Source of the DNA: Gammaproteobacteria bacterium
GTDB lineage: Bacteria > Pseudomonadota > Gammaproteobacteria > UBA6429
NCBI GenBank assembly: GCA_030635835.1
Contig: DAOVYB010000056.1
Location: 1-8,391 of the forward strand
Direction: 5' to 3'
DNA: 8,391 bases
Part shown: in pieces, positions 1-8,062 of the stretch
Layout of the letters: the number at the start of each line of letters is the position of its first letter
Numbering within the stretch: position 1 is the stretch's first letter
Notes under the pieces: generated by a model
What the model was told of the DNA's origin: nothing
Databases searched by the model: none
Seen by the model: only the letters and a program-made list of their open reading frames with translations
Position numbers and translations under genes: made by a program

Positions 1-559
1 CTGTTGTTTCAAGCTGAAAACTTGATAACTCAAGAATATATAAATCAGGGCGCGGTTCATGTAATAAATCTAAAGCAGGCACGCCTATATTCCCACCCAC
101 TCTTACATCCATACCAGCAGTTTTTGCCATTTCACCAAGTATTGTTGTTACTGTAGTTTTTCCATTTGAGCCTGTAATGGCAATAACTGGTGCATCCACA
201 TTCCGTGAAAATAATTCAATATCACCAACAATCTCAGCACCACGAGCTCGTGCCTCTGCAATTAAAGGTTCACGTAATGATATTCCCGGGCTAACAATCA
301 GACATGTTGCTCGTTTAAAAGCTTCAGAATCAAATCCACCAACAAAGACTGCGATATCAGGATACATTTCCTGTAATTCATCTAAGGCAGGAGGATGAGT
401 ACGACTATCCGTTACAGCAACTTCAACACCATGCTCACTTAAATAACGCGCACAGGACAACCCGGTTTTCCCCAAACCAACAACTAAAACACGCTTGTGA
501 GACAAGTTATCCATATTTTCTATATCGTTACCTGCTATTTGTATATTTTCTGCCAACAT
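1..559 (-). CDS. murD: UDP-N-acetylmuramoyl-L-alanine--D-glutamate ligase MurD, 5' part only
   Basis: MurD is the cytoplasmic ATP-dependent ligase that adds D-glutamate to UDP-MurNAc-L-Ala. Only the first 186 residues are present; the gene continues past the left edge. Reading the reverse complement, an N-terminal nucleotide-binding fold begins with VLVVGLGKTGLS (residues 23-34). The ATP-binding P-loop [11 protein letters not shown] lies at about 129-139, followed by VGGNIGVPA and LELSSFQLETT, which are nearly the same as in E. coli MurD. The central ligase domain is therefore cut and the C-terminal domain is missing because of the window boundary, not because of a mutation. It lies 10 bases after mraY, as expected for the same operon. 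The start is uncertain: ATG at 559 is the first start, but an in-frame ATG at 514 gives MDNLSHKRVLVVGLG, which matches the N-terminal length of E. coli MurD. Neither has a good ribosome site. Family identity is very secure. Confidence 0.97.
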   Translation of the reverse strand, partial: MLAENIQIAGNDIENMDNLSHKRVLVVGLGKTGLSCARYLSEHGVEVAVTDSRTHPPALDELQEMYPDIAVFVGGFDSEAFKRATCLIVSPGISLREPLIAEARARGAEIVGDIELFSRNVDAPVIAITGSNGKTTVTTILGEMAKTAGMDVRVGGNIGVPALDLLHEPRPDLYILELSSFQLETT

Positions 560-569
560 CTATTTTTTA

Positions 570-1655
570 TTACCGAATCTTTAATGATGCTAAGCCGATT
601 AACACAAGAATTACTGTAATAATCCAAAAACGAACAATGACTCGCGGTTCCGGCCATCCTTTCAATTCAAAATGATGATGTAATGGAGCCATGCGAAATA
701 TTCTTTTACCGGTTAATTTAAATGAAGCAACCTGGAGAATGACGGATAAGGTTTCAACAACAAATACCCCTCCCATAATAAATAAGACAAACTCCTGGCG
801 AACCATCACTGCAACTACTCCTAGTGCAGCTCCTAATGCTAAAGCTCCTACATCTCCCATAAACACCATCGCGGGGTATGTGTTAAACCAGAGAAAACCC
901 AGACCGGCTCCAACAAGTGCTCCACAAAAAATAACCAGTTCACCAACACCTGGAACATAAGGGATAGAAAGGTATTCAGAAAAAACTGAGTTACCTGAAA
1001 GGTAAGCAAAAATACCTAAAGCGCCCGCAACCATAACTGAAGGTAAAATCGCTAAACCATCAAGACCATCGGTTAAATTAACAGCATTACTTGTACCTAC
1101 AACGACAAAGTAAGTTAGTAGCACATAAGAAACCAAACCTAATGGAATAATAATATCTTTAAAAAATGGAACAATGAGTTGAGTTTCAATTGGCGCAATA
1201 GCTGAATTAAATAAATAAATAGCCACTCCAAATCCGGCTATCGACTGCCACAAATATTTATAGCGTGAGGCCAGTCCTTTTGGATCCTGTTTAACAAGTT
1301 TTTTATAATCATCAACCCAACCAATTGCGCCATACATAAACATAACTGCAATCACAACCCAAACAAAACGATTTGATAAATCAGCCCATAACAAAGTACT
1401 TATAGCAATTGCTACAATAATAAGAGCACCGCCCATTGTTGGTGTACCCGCTTTACTAAAATGTGACTCCGGACCATCATCACGTATTGGCTGCCCCATT
1501 TTGTATGAACTCAATTTTTTGATCATATAAGGGCCGATCAAAAGTGAAATTAATAATGCTGTTAAAACACCCAAAATTGTTCTTAACGTTAAATAGTTAA
1601 AAACATTAAAGCCACTATAAAATTCCTGTAAATATTGTGCTAAGTGATAAAGCAT
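570..1655 (-). CDS. mraY: Phospho-N-acetylmuramoyl-pentapeptide transferase MraY
   Basis: MraY is the integral membrane enzyme that transfers phospho-MurNAc-pentapeptide from UDP to undecaprenyl phosphate, giving lipid I, the first membrane step of peptidoglycan synthesis. The product has 361 residues (E. coli 360) and is strongly hydrophobic, in line with the ten transmembrane helices of the family. The Mg-binding aspartate pair is seen in WVDDYKK (D115, D116). The conserved loop [15 protein letters not shown] is at 188-202, the third catalytic aspartate in FMGDVG (D268), and the histidine motif [13 protein letters not shown] near 324-336. The C-terminus, [20 protein letters not shown], also follows the family. 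The start is ATG at 1655, 4 bases after the murF stop. Its ribosome site AAAGG (1663-1667) overlaps the last codons of murF with 7 bases of spacing, so translation is probably coupled. The gene is complete and unremarkable. Confidence 0.99.
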   Translation of the reverse strand: MLYHLAQYLQEFYSGFNVFNYLTLRTILGVLTALLISLLIGPYMIKKLSSYKMGQPIRDDGPESHFSKAGTPTMGGALIIVAIAISTLLWADLSNRFVWVVIAVMFMYGAIGWVDDYKKLVKQDPKGLASRYKYLWQSIAGFGVAIYLFNSAIAPIETQLIVPFFKDIIIPLGLVSYVLLTYFVVVGTSNAVNLTDGLDGLAILPSVMVAGALGIFAYLSGNSVFSEYLSIPYVPGVGELVIFCGALVGAGLGFLWFNTYPAMVFMGDVGALALGAALGVVAVMVRQEFVLFIMGGVFVVETLSVILQVASFKLTGKRIFRMAPLHHHFELKGWPEPRVIVRFWIITVILVLIGLASLKIR

Positions 1656-1659
1656 CTTT

Positions 1660-3027
1660 TTACCTTTCTGCCATCGTTAGCGCATTCACAACATTTTCCA
1701 TATGCATACTTCTTGAACCTTTCACTAAAAGCGTGACATCTTGTGAAAGTTCTTCTCGTAATGCATCAATCATGTCTTCATGCTTGTCATAGCAAAATCC
1801 ATTTCCACCAAATTCTTTTGCAGCTTTAGCTGCTAATTTTCCGAATGAATATAAACAATCCACCCCTGTCTTTTTCGCGTAAACACCGGCATCAATATGT
1901 AACTCATCGGCATTTGCACCTAACTCACCCATATCACCTAATGCTAAATAGCGTTTACCTGAATAATCCTGTAATACATTTAATGCAGCATGTAATGAAG
2001 TTGGATTCGCATTATAGGTATCATCAATAACACGACTGTCATTAATACCAGGTTTTAATTGCAAACGGCCATTGACCGGTTTTAAATCTTCCAACCCCTT
2101 TACAGCTTGCTCTAAAGAAATACCTGCAGCGATTACTGCCGCAATTGCAGCAAGTGCATTCATGACATTATGACGGCCAAGCAACTTAAGTTTAATTTCA
2201 CACTGACCAACCGGAGTCGTTACCTTTATATTGCAGCCATCTGTACCAGGTTCCCATTGCCCCATCACATCTGCTTCATTCTTAATGGCAAAACTAAGTA
2301 CTTTGTATTGAGCAGTCATGTCTTTAAAATAATCAGAAAATGAATCATCGGCGTTAATAATTGCATAACCTGATTCTGATAAACCCTGAAAAATTTCAGC
2401 TTTAGCTTTAGCTGTGTTTTCAATGCTACCAAAGCCCTCCAGGTGCGCAGCACCGACATTGGTTACAATTGCGATATCAGGTAAAGCAATATTAGTTAAG
2501 TATTTTATTTCACCTGTATGATTGGCACCCATTTCAATAACTGCAGCATCATAAGATTCATTTAATCGAAACAAGGTTAATGGCACACCAATATCATTAT
2601 TCAGGTTGCCATGTGTTGCCATAGCTGTTTGTTCTTGATTAACTATACTTGCGATCATTTCTTTAACTGTGGTTTTTCCGTTACTACCAGTAATTGCAAA
2701 TACAGACTGTTTAAACCTTTTACGCCAGGAATTTGCCAGTAACCCTAAAGCATGATGTGTATCTTTTGTTACTACAGTATTTGAAGCATCAACTTCATGC
2801 TCAACCAAACAAGCAACCGCACCATTTTCAATAGCGACATTCACGAAATCATGTCCATCAAAATTTGGACCTTTAAGTGCAAGAAATAACTCGCCACCTT
2901 TAATTGTTCTGGTGTCAGTAGATATACCTTTAACCTGAATATTTTCACCCATACGTTTGGCAGATAATATTTCTGCAATATCATCAAGCGACATGGTAAA
3001 TGAATTTAATGTATCTACCTGATTCAT
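1660..3027 (-). CDS. murF: UDP-N-acetylmuramoyl-tripeptide--D-alanyl-D-alanine ligase MurF
   Basis: MurF is the cytoplasmic ligase that adds the D-Ala-D-Ala dipeptide, completing UDP-MurNAc-pentapeptide, the substrate of MraY encoded next. With the start chosen here it has 455 residues (E. coli 452). The N-terminal substrate domain has [19 protein letters not shown] and GHDFV. The ATP P-loop is [12 protein letters not shown] at about 112-123, followed by [15 protein letters not shown] and the [10 protein letters not shown] segment. HNVMNALAA and [11 protein letters not shown] are typical of the C-terminal half. Three in-frame ATGs are possible: 3036, 3027 and 2994. I chose 3027 because it forms an ATGA overlap with the murE stop and has GAGG (3038-3041) 10 bases upstream. 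From 3036 that same GAGG would be only 1 base away. The ATG at 2994 lies closest to the E. coli N-terminus but has no ribosome site. Family certain, start moderately certain. Confidence 0.98.
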   Translation of the reverse strand: MNQVDTLNSFTMSLDDIAEILSAKRMGENIQVKGISTDTRTIKGGELFLALKGPNFDGHDFVNVAIENGAVACLVEHEVDASNTVVTKDTHHALGLLANSWRKRFKQSVFAITGSNGKTTVKEMIASIVNQEQTAMATHGNLNNDIGVPLTLFRLNESYDAAVIEMGANHTGEIKYLTNIALPDIAIVTNVGAAHLEGFGSIENTAKAKAEIFQGLSESGYAIINADDSFSDYFKDMTAQYKVLSFAIKNEADVMGQWEPGTDGCNIKVTTPVGQCEIKLKLLGRHNVMNALAAIAAVIAAGISLEQAVKGLEDLKPVNGRLQLKPGINDSRVIDDTYNANPTSLHAALNVLQDYSGKRYLALGDMGELGANADELHIDAGVYAKKTGVDCLYSFGKLAAKAAKEFGGNGFCYDKHEDMIDALREELSQDVTLLVKGSRSMHMENVVNALTMAER

Positions 3028-4553
3028 CCTGCACATGCCTCAAGTTGTTGCTGTACTTCTTCAGCATCATTAAATGGATATTTCTTATCACCTATAAGTT
3101 GATAGTTTTCATGACCTTTGCCTGCAATTAAAACAACATCACCTGCCTTCGCCTGATCAATTGCAAAATGGATAGCAGTCTGACGATCTTTTTCTATCGT
3201 CACATTATTAACTTTTGTAATTCCGCTTTTAATATCTTCAATAATTTTTTCCGGGGTTTCACTTCTGGGGTTATCATTTGTTAAAACAATATAATCTGCT
3301 TTTTCCTCAGCAATCGCACCCATTAAAGGACGCTTGCCTTTATCACGATCACCACCACACCCAAATACACACCATAAATTATGTTGAGTATGTTGACGTA
3401 AAGAGTTTAAGACTTGCTCTAAAGCATCCGGTGTATGAGCAAAATCTACAATGACCAAAGGATGCTCTTTTCCACCAAAACGTTGCATACGACCCGGTAC
3501 GCTTTCTATTGTAGTTAAGCGACTCAAAACTGTTTTTAATTCAACTCCCTGTAACAACATCACTGACAAAACAACTAACAGGTTACTTGTATTGAAATGC
3601 CCCATCACAGGTGAAGTAAACTCCCCATTACCCCACGGGGTTGTTACTTTCATCGACAGTCCGTTTTCATCAAGTTTAATGTCAGATGCAAATACATCAG
3701 GCGTGAATAATTCATTTAAACCGTAACGAATACAACGTATATTTTCTGGTAAATTATTCGCAATATTTCGACCAGCTTCATCATCAACATTAATAATGGC
3801 ATTTGTTAACCCGGGAAATTTAAACAACTTTGATTTAGCGTCAATATAGCTTTCCATATCACCATGAAAATCAAGATGATCACGACTTACATTAGTAAAC
3901 ACGGCATTATTGAAATGAATACCGTTTACCCGACCTTGAGTAAGTGCATGTGAAGAAACTTCCATAACTGCTTGCCTGGTATTTTCTGCTTTAAGATCCG
4001 CTAACCATGCATGGCACGAAATTGCATCAGGTGTTGTATATCCAGTTTCTACCAGGTCAGGATAAATACCTTTACCCAATGTTCCTAATAGACCACAGGG
4101 TTCATCAACACTGATCATTTGAGCAATAAAATCAGCACAAGATGTTTTTCCATTTGTTCCTGTTATGCCACAAACAGAAACATGTTCTGAAGGAGTAGCA
4201 TAAAAGCGGTTCGCAAACTCACCAATTAACTGAGGTAAATTTTCTATGGCTATAATCGGAATTTCATTGTTTGTTGAAGTTTTACACCAGTTAATTTTGA
4301 TTGCATCAACCTCTGCATTTGCTTCCCACAAAATTGCCACAGCACCCTGTTCAATCGCACTATTAATAAACTCAACACCTTTTACGGTTTCACCGTTTAC
4401 CGCAAAAAATAAATCACCCGATGTCACTTTACGACTATCTAAAGATAAACCGCTTATTGTTATATCTTTAAACTTTGCAAGCTCTTCAGCAGAAAAACTA
4501 TTAATAAGTAAATCACTCAACTGAATTGAATATTTTTTAGAAAAAGAGCGCAT
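3024..4553 (-). CDS. murE: UDP-N-acetylmuramoyl-L-alanyl-D-glutamate--2,6-diaminopimelate ligase MurE
   Basis: MurE is the cytoplasmic ligase that adds the third amino acid of the peptidoglycan stem peptide. The product has 509 residues (E. coli 495). Visible motifs are the N-terminal SLDSRKVTSGDLFFAVNG, the P-loop ITGTNGKTS at 130-138, TTPDA, MEVSSHAL at 197-204, and FTNVSRDHLDFHG. The lysine that is carbamylated in this family is probably K240 in YIDAKSKLF. The C-terminal domain has DFAHTPDAL, FGCGGDRDKGKRPLM and IAGKGHENYQ. The sequence TNDNPRSE at 425-432 contains DNPR, the motif associated with meso-diaminopimelate rather than lysine, so a Gram-negative DAP-type wall is inferred. The ATG shares one base with the ftsI stop (TAATG), and AGAGGT (4562-4567) lies 8 bases upstream, inside the end of ftsI. 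The stop overlaps the murF start as ATGA. Coupled translation with both neighbours is likely. Confidence 0.99.
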   Translation of the reverse strand: MRSFSKKYSIQLSDLLINSFSAEELAKFKDITISGLSLDSRKVTSGDLFFAVNGETVKGVEFINSAIEQGAVAILWEANAEVDAIKINWCKTSTNNEIPIIAIENLPQLIGEFANRFYATPSEHVSVCGITGTNGKTSCADFIAQMISVDEPCGLLGTLGKGIYPDLVETGYTTPDAISCHAWLADLKAENTRQAVMEVSSHALTQGRVNGIHFNNAVFTNVSRDHLDFHGDMESYIDAKSKLFKFPGLTNAIINVDDEAGRNIANNLPENIRCIRYGLNELFTPDVFASDIKLDENGLSMKVTTPWGNGEFTSPVMGHFNTSNLLVVLSVMLLQGVELKTVLSRLTTIESVPGRMQRFGGKEHPLVIVDFAHTPDALEQVLNSLRQHTQHNLWCVFGCGGDRDKGKRPLMGAIAEEKADYIVLTNDNPRSETPEKIIEDIKSGITKVNNVTIEKDRQTAIHFAIDQAKAGDVVLIAGKGHENYQLIGDKKYPFNDAEEVQQQLEACAG

Positions 4554-6286
4554 TAGAACTTACCTCTCTTTTTCTGATCCATAAATGCAGAACCTGCTAA
4601 CTGTAATGATTTAGTTGAGATATCATCAGGCGCAATATTCATTAAACGTAAGGCGCCAGACATCACTTTAGAAAAAACAGGAGCAGCAACTTTACCACCG
4701 TAATAAACATCTCCACGTGGTTCATTAATCGTTACAACCATCGCAAGTCGAGGATTGCTTGCTGGTGCGATACCGGCGAATACAGCAATATAACTATCAT
4801 CACTATAGCCACCTGCACTGGCTTTTTTTACCGTGCCAGTCTTACCTGCTATACGATAACCTGATACTGCGGCTCGGTAACCTGTACCATTTTTAGCAAC
4901 AACGGTTTCTAACATTTCCCGAATTTGTTTTGCATATTTTTCAGATAGCACTTTTGTTTTATGACTGGCTTCATTAATTCGCACAAAGCTCACTGCCGGC
5001 ATTACACCATCATTAGCAATTGCAGCATATGCACGAGTTAGCTGAAGTGGTGTAACAGATAAACCATAACCATAAGAAAGCGTAGCTTTTTCTACTAATT
5101 GTTTTTCTGCTGGTATATTTAAAATGCCGCCCACTTCTCCGGGAAAACCACTGCCGGTTGAAAAACCAAAGCCAATACGCGAATGTACTTTGGTTAAATC
5201 TTTAGCTGATATTGCTAATGCAAGTTTACTTGCTCCAATATTGCTGGATCTGGATAAAATAGTCGCCAAGTTAATCCGTCCATAATTTTGAGTATCCTGA
5301 ACAACATATTTACCAATACTAAAATATCCCGGACTGGTATTTACAATACTTCCGGGTTTAAATTTTCCGCTTTCTAAAGCAGCCGCGACAGTAAAAGGCT
5401 TAATTGTAGAACCAGGTTCAAACACATCTGTCACAGCACGATTGCGTAAGTGAAAACTATTTAATTTTTTTCTATTATTTGGGTTGTATGAAGGTTGGTT
5501 TACCATGGCTAACACTTCACCTGTTTTTGTATCTAAAATAACAGCTGAAGCAGATTTTGCTTTATATTGATGAACGGCTTGTTTTAATTCACGGTATGCC
5601 AAATATTGTAAGCGACGATCAATACTTAAAGTTAAATCTTTACCCGGTTGAGCAGATTGTATTGATTCAACATGCTTAATGGTTCGACCAAGGCGATCTT
5701 TCATAACCATTTTACGACCAGACTCACCACGCAACCAGTCGTTATAAGCAAGTTCCAGTCCTTCCTGACCTGCATCATCAATATTGGTAAACCCTAAAAC
5801 ATGCGCTGCAACTTCTCCGGCAGGATAATAACGGCGATACTCGCGTTGCAAATAAACACCTGCAATATCTAATGATGCAACTTGTTCGGCTAAATCAGGA
5901 TGAATATGTCTTTTTAAATAAACAAACTCACGTTTTGCGCGCTGCATAACCAGACGTTCTGTTTTTTCAGGATCCAGCGAAAGCAAACTTGTTATTTTGC
6001 CCCATGATGTTCTTGCCGTCATAAACTCAGCCGGATTAATCCAAACCGAATCTACCGGTGTACTCACTGCAAGTGGTTCACCATTTCGATCAGTAATAAC
6101 ACCACGATGTGCCGCTACTGGCATTGTACGCATATAACGCGCATTACCTTGTGATTGTAAAAAGTCTTTATTTAGCACATGCAAATCAATCGCACGCCAC
6201 AACATTACTGCGGCAACAGCAAAAACAATTCCCACTACTACAAGTAAGCGGAAATGACTAACTGGACTGTGAACTTGATTGCTCAA
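4553..6286 (-). CDS. ftsI: Septal peptidoglycan D,D-transpeptidase FtsI (penicillin-binding protein 3)
   Basis: FtsI is the class B penicillin-binding protein that crosslinks septal peptidoglycan with FtsW and the FtsQLB complex. The product has 577 residues (E. coli 588). A short cytoplasmic tail is followed by one membrane anchor (about 13-31) and then a periplasmic pedestal domain containing AHRGVITDRNGEPLAVSTP. The transpeptidase domain carries all three active-site motifs: STIK with nucleophile S293 and K296, SSN at 347-349, and KTGT at 482-485. The start is TTG at 6286. There is no ATG, GTG or other TTG upstream in this frame before a stop, and the next ATG lies inside the membrane anchor, so TTG is well supported. 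Its ribosome site is weak (GAG at 6296-6298). It lies 35 bases after ftsL and shares one base with murE. A mini-ORF ends on its start codon, described separately. Nothing in the motifs suggests loss of function. Confidence 0.98.
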   Translation of the reverse strand: MSNQVHSPVSHFRLLVVVGIVFAVAAVMLWRAIDLHVLNKDFLQSQGNARYMRTMPVAAHRGVITDRNGEPLAVSTPVDSVWINPAEFMTARTSWGKITSLLSLDPEKTERLVMQRAKREFVYLKRHIHPDLAEQVASLDIAGVYLQREYRRYYPAGEVAAHVLGFTNIDDAGQEGLELAYNDWLRGESGRKMVMKDRLGRTIKHVESIQSAQPGKDLTLSIDRRLQYLAYRELKQAVHQYKAKSASAVILDTKTGEVLAMVNQPSYNPNNRKKLNSFHLRNRAVTDVFEPGSTIKPFTVAAALESGKFKPGSIVNTSPGYFSIGKYVVQDTQNYGRINLATILSRSSNIGASKLALAISAKDLTKVHSRIGFGFSTGSGFPGEVGGILNIPAEKQLVEKATLSYGYGLSVTPLQLTRAYAAIANDGVMPAVSFVRINEASHKTKVLSEKYAKQIREMLETVVAKNGTGYRAAVSGYRIAGKTGTVKKASAGGYSDDSYIAVFAGIAPASNPRLAMVVTINEPRGDVYYGGKVAAPVFSKVMSGALRLMNIAPDDISTKSLQLAGSAFMDQKKRGKF

Positions 6287-6315
6287 ATTTGATTTCTCAA
6301 AATTAATTGACTCAT
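6283..6315 (-). other. Candidate 10-codon leader mini-ORF between ftsL and ftsI
   Basis: An ATG at 6315 opens a frame encoding MSQLILRNQI and a TGA stop at 6285-6283. The stop overlaps the TTG start of ftsI in a TTGA arrangement, the same geometry as the ATGA and GTGA overlaps elsewhere in this operon. The ATG lies only 6 bases after the ftsL stop and in the same frame as ftsL. It has no clear ribosome site of its own. It may be a re-initiation relay from ftsL to ftsI, a chance ORF, or a sign of a 1-base sequence error that hides an ATG start for ftsI. The peptide itself is not recognised. Confidence 0.25.
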
Positions 6316-6321
6316 TATTAT

Positions 6322-6579
6322 TTAAGGTCTCACAATTAATACTTGTTCATATTCAGGTGTTACCATGTTTAAACGCTTTTTTGCTGTACGTTCTATTCTT
6401 CCATGTGTTGCCAGGGTACTTTGTTCAAGTTGTAAACGCCCCCACTCCACATTCATTTCATCTCGTTCTTTTTTTAATGTATCCAACTCTACAAATAATT
6501 TACGCGACTGATGTTTCGTATAAACCACTCCCAATGATGAAGCTAAAACAATAAGCGCTAACACCGTCACCAGTTTCAT
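6322..6579 (-). CDS. ftsL: Cell division protein FtsL
   Basis: FtsL is a small bitopic membrane protein that, with FtsB and FtsQ, forms the divisome subcomplex that activates FtsWI. The product has 85 residues. A membrane segment at about 3-20 ([18 protein letters not shown]) is followed by a charged periplasmic region, about 24-62, that looks like a coiled coil. The segment [19 protein letters not shown] at 45-63 is the recognisable FtsL signature and closely resembles Pseudomonas FtsL. It is shorter than E. coli FtsL (121 residues) because almost no cytoplasmic tail precedes the membrane segment. The ATG at 6579 overlaps the rsmH stop as ATGA and has no strong ribosome site, so it probably depends on coupling to rsmH. 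Position between rsmH and ftsI supports the call. An upstream start would have to lie inside rsmH; none is evident. Confidence 0.95.
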   Translation of the reverse strand: MKLVTVLALIVLASSLGVVYTKHQSRKLFVELDTLKKERDEMNVEWGRLQLEQSTLATHGRIERTAKKRLNMVTPEYEQVLIVRP

Positions 6580-7523
6580 GCCAGACGTTCTGCAACACGC
6601 AGTACTGCACTACGTGCACGTGGATTTTCATTTAACTCTGCACGCCCTGCTTTAATTGCTTTACCAATCATTTTCATATTTTGATTAAGCTGTTCATGCA
6701 TAACGGGTAGGTCCAAAGGAAAATCATCACCTTTACATTGTTCACGAATAAACCGTTTTACAATCCTGTCTTCTAAAGAATGAAAACTGATCACAACTAA
6801 ACGCCCACCGGGAGCAAGAAGATCAACAGCTTGTGCCAGACATATTTTTAAATCTTCCAATTCCTGATTTATAAAAATTCGAATCGCCTGAAAAGTACGC
6901 GTTGATGGATCTTTATTCTTTTCACGAGAAGGATTTGCCGCTGCGACAATTGAAGCTAGTCGTTTTGTTGTATTGATTGGTTGCTCTTGTCTTGCAGCAA
7001 CAATGGCACTTGCAATACGACGTGCAAATTTTTCTTCACCGTAATCAAACAGCACCATCATAATGTCTCTTTCTTCCGCACTTGCTAACCATTGTGCTGC
7101 TGATATGCCATGGTCAGGATCCATACGCATATCTAATGGACCATCAAAACGAAAACTAAACCCACGTTCAGCATCATCAAGTTGTGGTGAAGAGACGCCA
7201 AGGTCAAGAAAAATACCATCCACTTGTCCTTGCCAACCTAATTCTTCAACAGTCTGCTTAAGTTGAGTAAAAGAGCCTTGCTTTACGTGCAGACGATCAT
7301 CATTTGCCGCAATAGCATTTGCTGTAGCAATAGCTTGTGGGTCTTTATCAAATGCGAGTAACTTGCCACTCTCACCGAGCTGCTTAATTATTTCCTGACT
7401 ATGTCCGCCACGACCAAAAGTGCCATCAACATAGCAGCCATCAGGTTTAATATTTAATGCGGTGAGTGCTTCCTCCAGAAGAACTGGCTGATGAATCAAA
7501 TTGCTTGAATCATTAGAGGTCAC
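6576..7523 (-). CDS. rsmH: 16S rRNA (cytosine(1402)-N(4))-methyltransferase RsmH (MraW)
   Basis: RsmH uses S-adenosylmethionine to methylate N4 of C1402 in the decoding centre of 16S rRNA. The product has 315 residues (E. coli 313). The SAM-binding motif [10 protein letters not shown] lies at 33-42 and DKDP at 59-62. [10 protein letters not shown] is at 107-116 and GPLDMRMD at 128-135. [12 protein letters not shown] at 245-256 and [11 protein letters not shown] near the C-terminus complete the family pattern. The start is GTG at 7523, which overlaps the mraZ stop as GTGA. GGAG lies 11 bases upstream, within the last codons of mraZ. No ATG is available upstream in frame, and HQPVLLEE, near the usual N-terminus, begins at residue 11, so the GTG start fits. 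Besides its ribosomal role, MraW in E. coli has been linked to opposing MraZ activity; that is family knowledge and not visible here. Confidence 0.98.
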   Translation of the reverse strand: MTSNDSSNLIHQPVLLEEALTALNIKPDGCYVDGTFGRGGHSQEIIKQLGESGKLLAFDKDPQAIATANAIAANDDRLHVKQGSFTQLKQTVEELGWQGQVDGIFLDLGVSSPQLDDAERGFSFRFDGPLDMRMDPDHGISAAQWLASAEERDIMMVLFDYGEEKFARRIASAIVAARQEQPINTTKRLASIVAAANPSREKNKDPSTRTFQAIRIFINQELEDLKICLAQAVDLLAPGGRLVVISFHSLEDRIVKRFIREQCKGDDFPLDLPVMHEQLNQNMKMIGKAIKAGRAELNENPRARSAVLRVAERLA

Positions 7524-7975
7524 AATGATAACGACTCCAGTTCTGCTGAAAGTGCGCCTTCGGAATCATTCTCAGATACCCAGCTATCACGCTCACTCAT
7601 CCAGGTTAGCTCATCCCAAATTTCAAATTTATTACCTTGACCGGTAAGAGCAATGCGTTTGTCTAATTTAGCGAATTCACGAAGTGGTGGAGGGAGGAGA
7701 ATTCGGCCGTTATTATCCATTTCGACTTCAGTAGCGTGACCAATAAGTAGACGTTGTAGCCGGCGGGCCTGGTTATTGAGGTTTCCAAGACGAACGAGTT
7801 TACGTTCAATCTCTTCCCATTCTGGTAAAGGATATAACAACAGGCAGGCATCACTTCTGTCGACAGTGACCACTAACTGACCGGCACACTGAGACTGCAG
7901 ACTTTCCCGATATTTACTCGGCACAGCCATGCGACCCTTCGCATCCAGGTTTAATGTATTAACTCCTCGGAACAA
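7520..7975 (-). CDS. mraZ: Transcriptional regulator MraZ (starts at TTG)
   Basis: MraZ is a nucleoid-associated DNA-binding protein of the AbrB-like swapped-hairpin type that represses its own dcw operon in E. coli. The product has 151 residues (E. coli 152). Two SpoVT/AbrB-like half domains each carry the DxxxR motif: DAKGR at 11-15 and DNNGR at 87-91. [23 protein letters not shown] and GNKFEIWDE are also family hallmarks, and the C-terminus ends in SLSL. The start is placed at TTG 7975, so the protein begins (M)[10 protein letters not shown], aligning with E. coli MFRGATLVNLD. A strong GGAGG lies 8 bases upstream of this TTG. An in-frame TTG at 7990 would add five residues, but it falls on the ribosome site itself and has none of its own. 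The stop overlaps the rsmH start. Autoregulation is suggested by the repeats at 8030-8054. Confidence 0.97.
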   Translation of the reverse strand: MFRGVNTLNLDAKGRMAVPSKYRESLQSQCAGQLVVTVDRSDACLLLYPLPEWEEIERKLVRLGNLNNQARRLQRLLIGHATEVEMDNNGRILLPPPLREFAKLDKRIALTGQGNKFEIWDELTWMSERDSWVSENDSEGALSAELESLSL

Positions 7976-7983
7976 GTCCGCCC

Positions 7984-7988
7984 CCTCC
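7984..7988 (-). promoter_or_regulatory. Ribosome binding site of mraZ
   Basis: GGAGG, within a longer GGAGGGGG run, lies 8 bases before the TTG at 7975. It is the strongest Shine-Dalgarno match in the window. It decides the mraZ start, because the alternative TTG at 7990 directly abuts it. Confidence 0.85.
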
Positions 7989-8029
7989 AATATTAAAAAC
8001 AGATCTAAAGCTTATTGTGTGCTTTATGA

Positions 8030-8054
8030 TCCACTTCTACCCACATTGATCCAC
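8030..8054 (-). promoter_or_regulatory. MraZ operator: three direct GTGGR repeats at 10-bp period
   Basis: Read on the minus strand, the repeats are GTGGA, GTGGG and GTGGA, starting at 8054, 8044 and 8034, each separated by exactly 5 bases. A degenerate fourth copy (GTGTC) sits one period upstream at 8064. Known MraZ boxes are tandem TGGGN-type repeats with 5-base spacers upstream of mraZ, so sequence type, spacing and position all fit. The boxes lie just downstream of a promoter -10 candidate (8063-8068), over the expected transcription start, where a bound MraZ would block initiation or early elongation. Binding is inferred, not shown. Confidence 0.8.
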
Positions 8055-8062
8055 TTATAGAC

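Noticed and set aside
177..398. Plus-strand open frame of 73 codons
   Set aside because: It lies entirely antisense to murD, whose protein match is unambiguous. The translation has no recognisable motif and no ribosome site.
691..960. Plus-strand open frame of 89 codons
   Set aside because: It is antisense to the mraY coding sequence. Its low-complexity Thr/Pro/Asn-rich product is what the complement of a membrane protein gene tends to give.
3028..3036. Longer murF start at ATG 3036
   Set aside because: The only ribosome-like GAGG would be 1 base away, and the three extra residues are not family-like. ATG 3027 makes the ATGA overlap with murE.
3451..4524. Plus-strand open frames at 3451-3726 and 4246-4524
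   Set aside because: Both are antisense to murE, without motifs or upstream signals, and are shadows of a conserved gene.
6279..6554. Plus-strand open frame of 91 codons covering the ftsL region
   Set aside because: It is antisense to ftsL and the ftsL-ftsI gap. The hydrophobic product reflects the complement of ftsL, and ftsL is supported by family motifs and position.
7663..7854. Minus-strand open frame of 63 codons inside mraZ
   Set aside because: It is out of frame with mraZ, which is conserved over its full length, and has no independent start signal.
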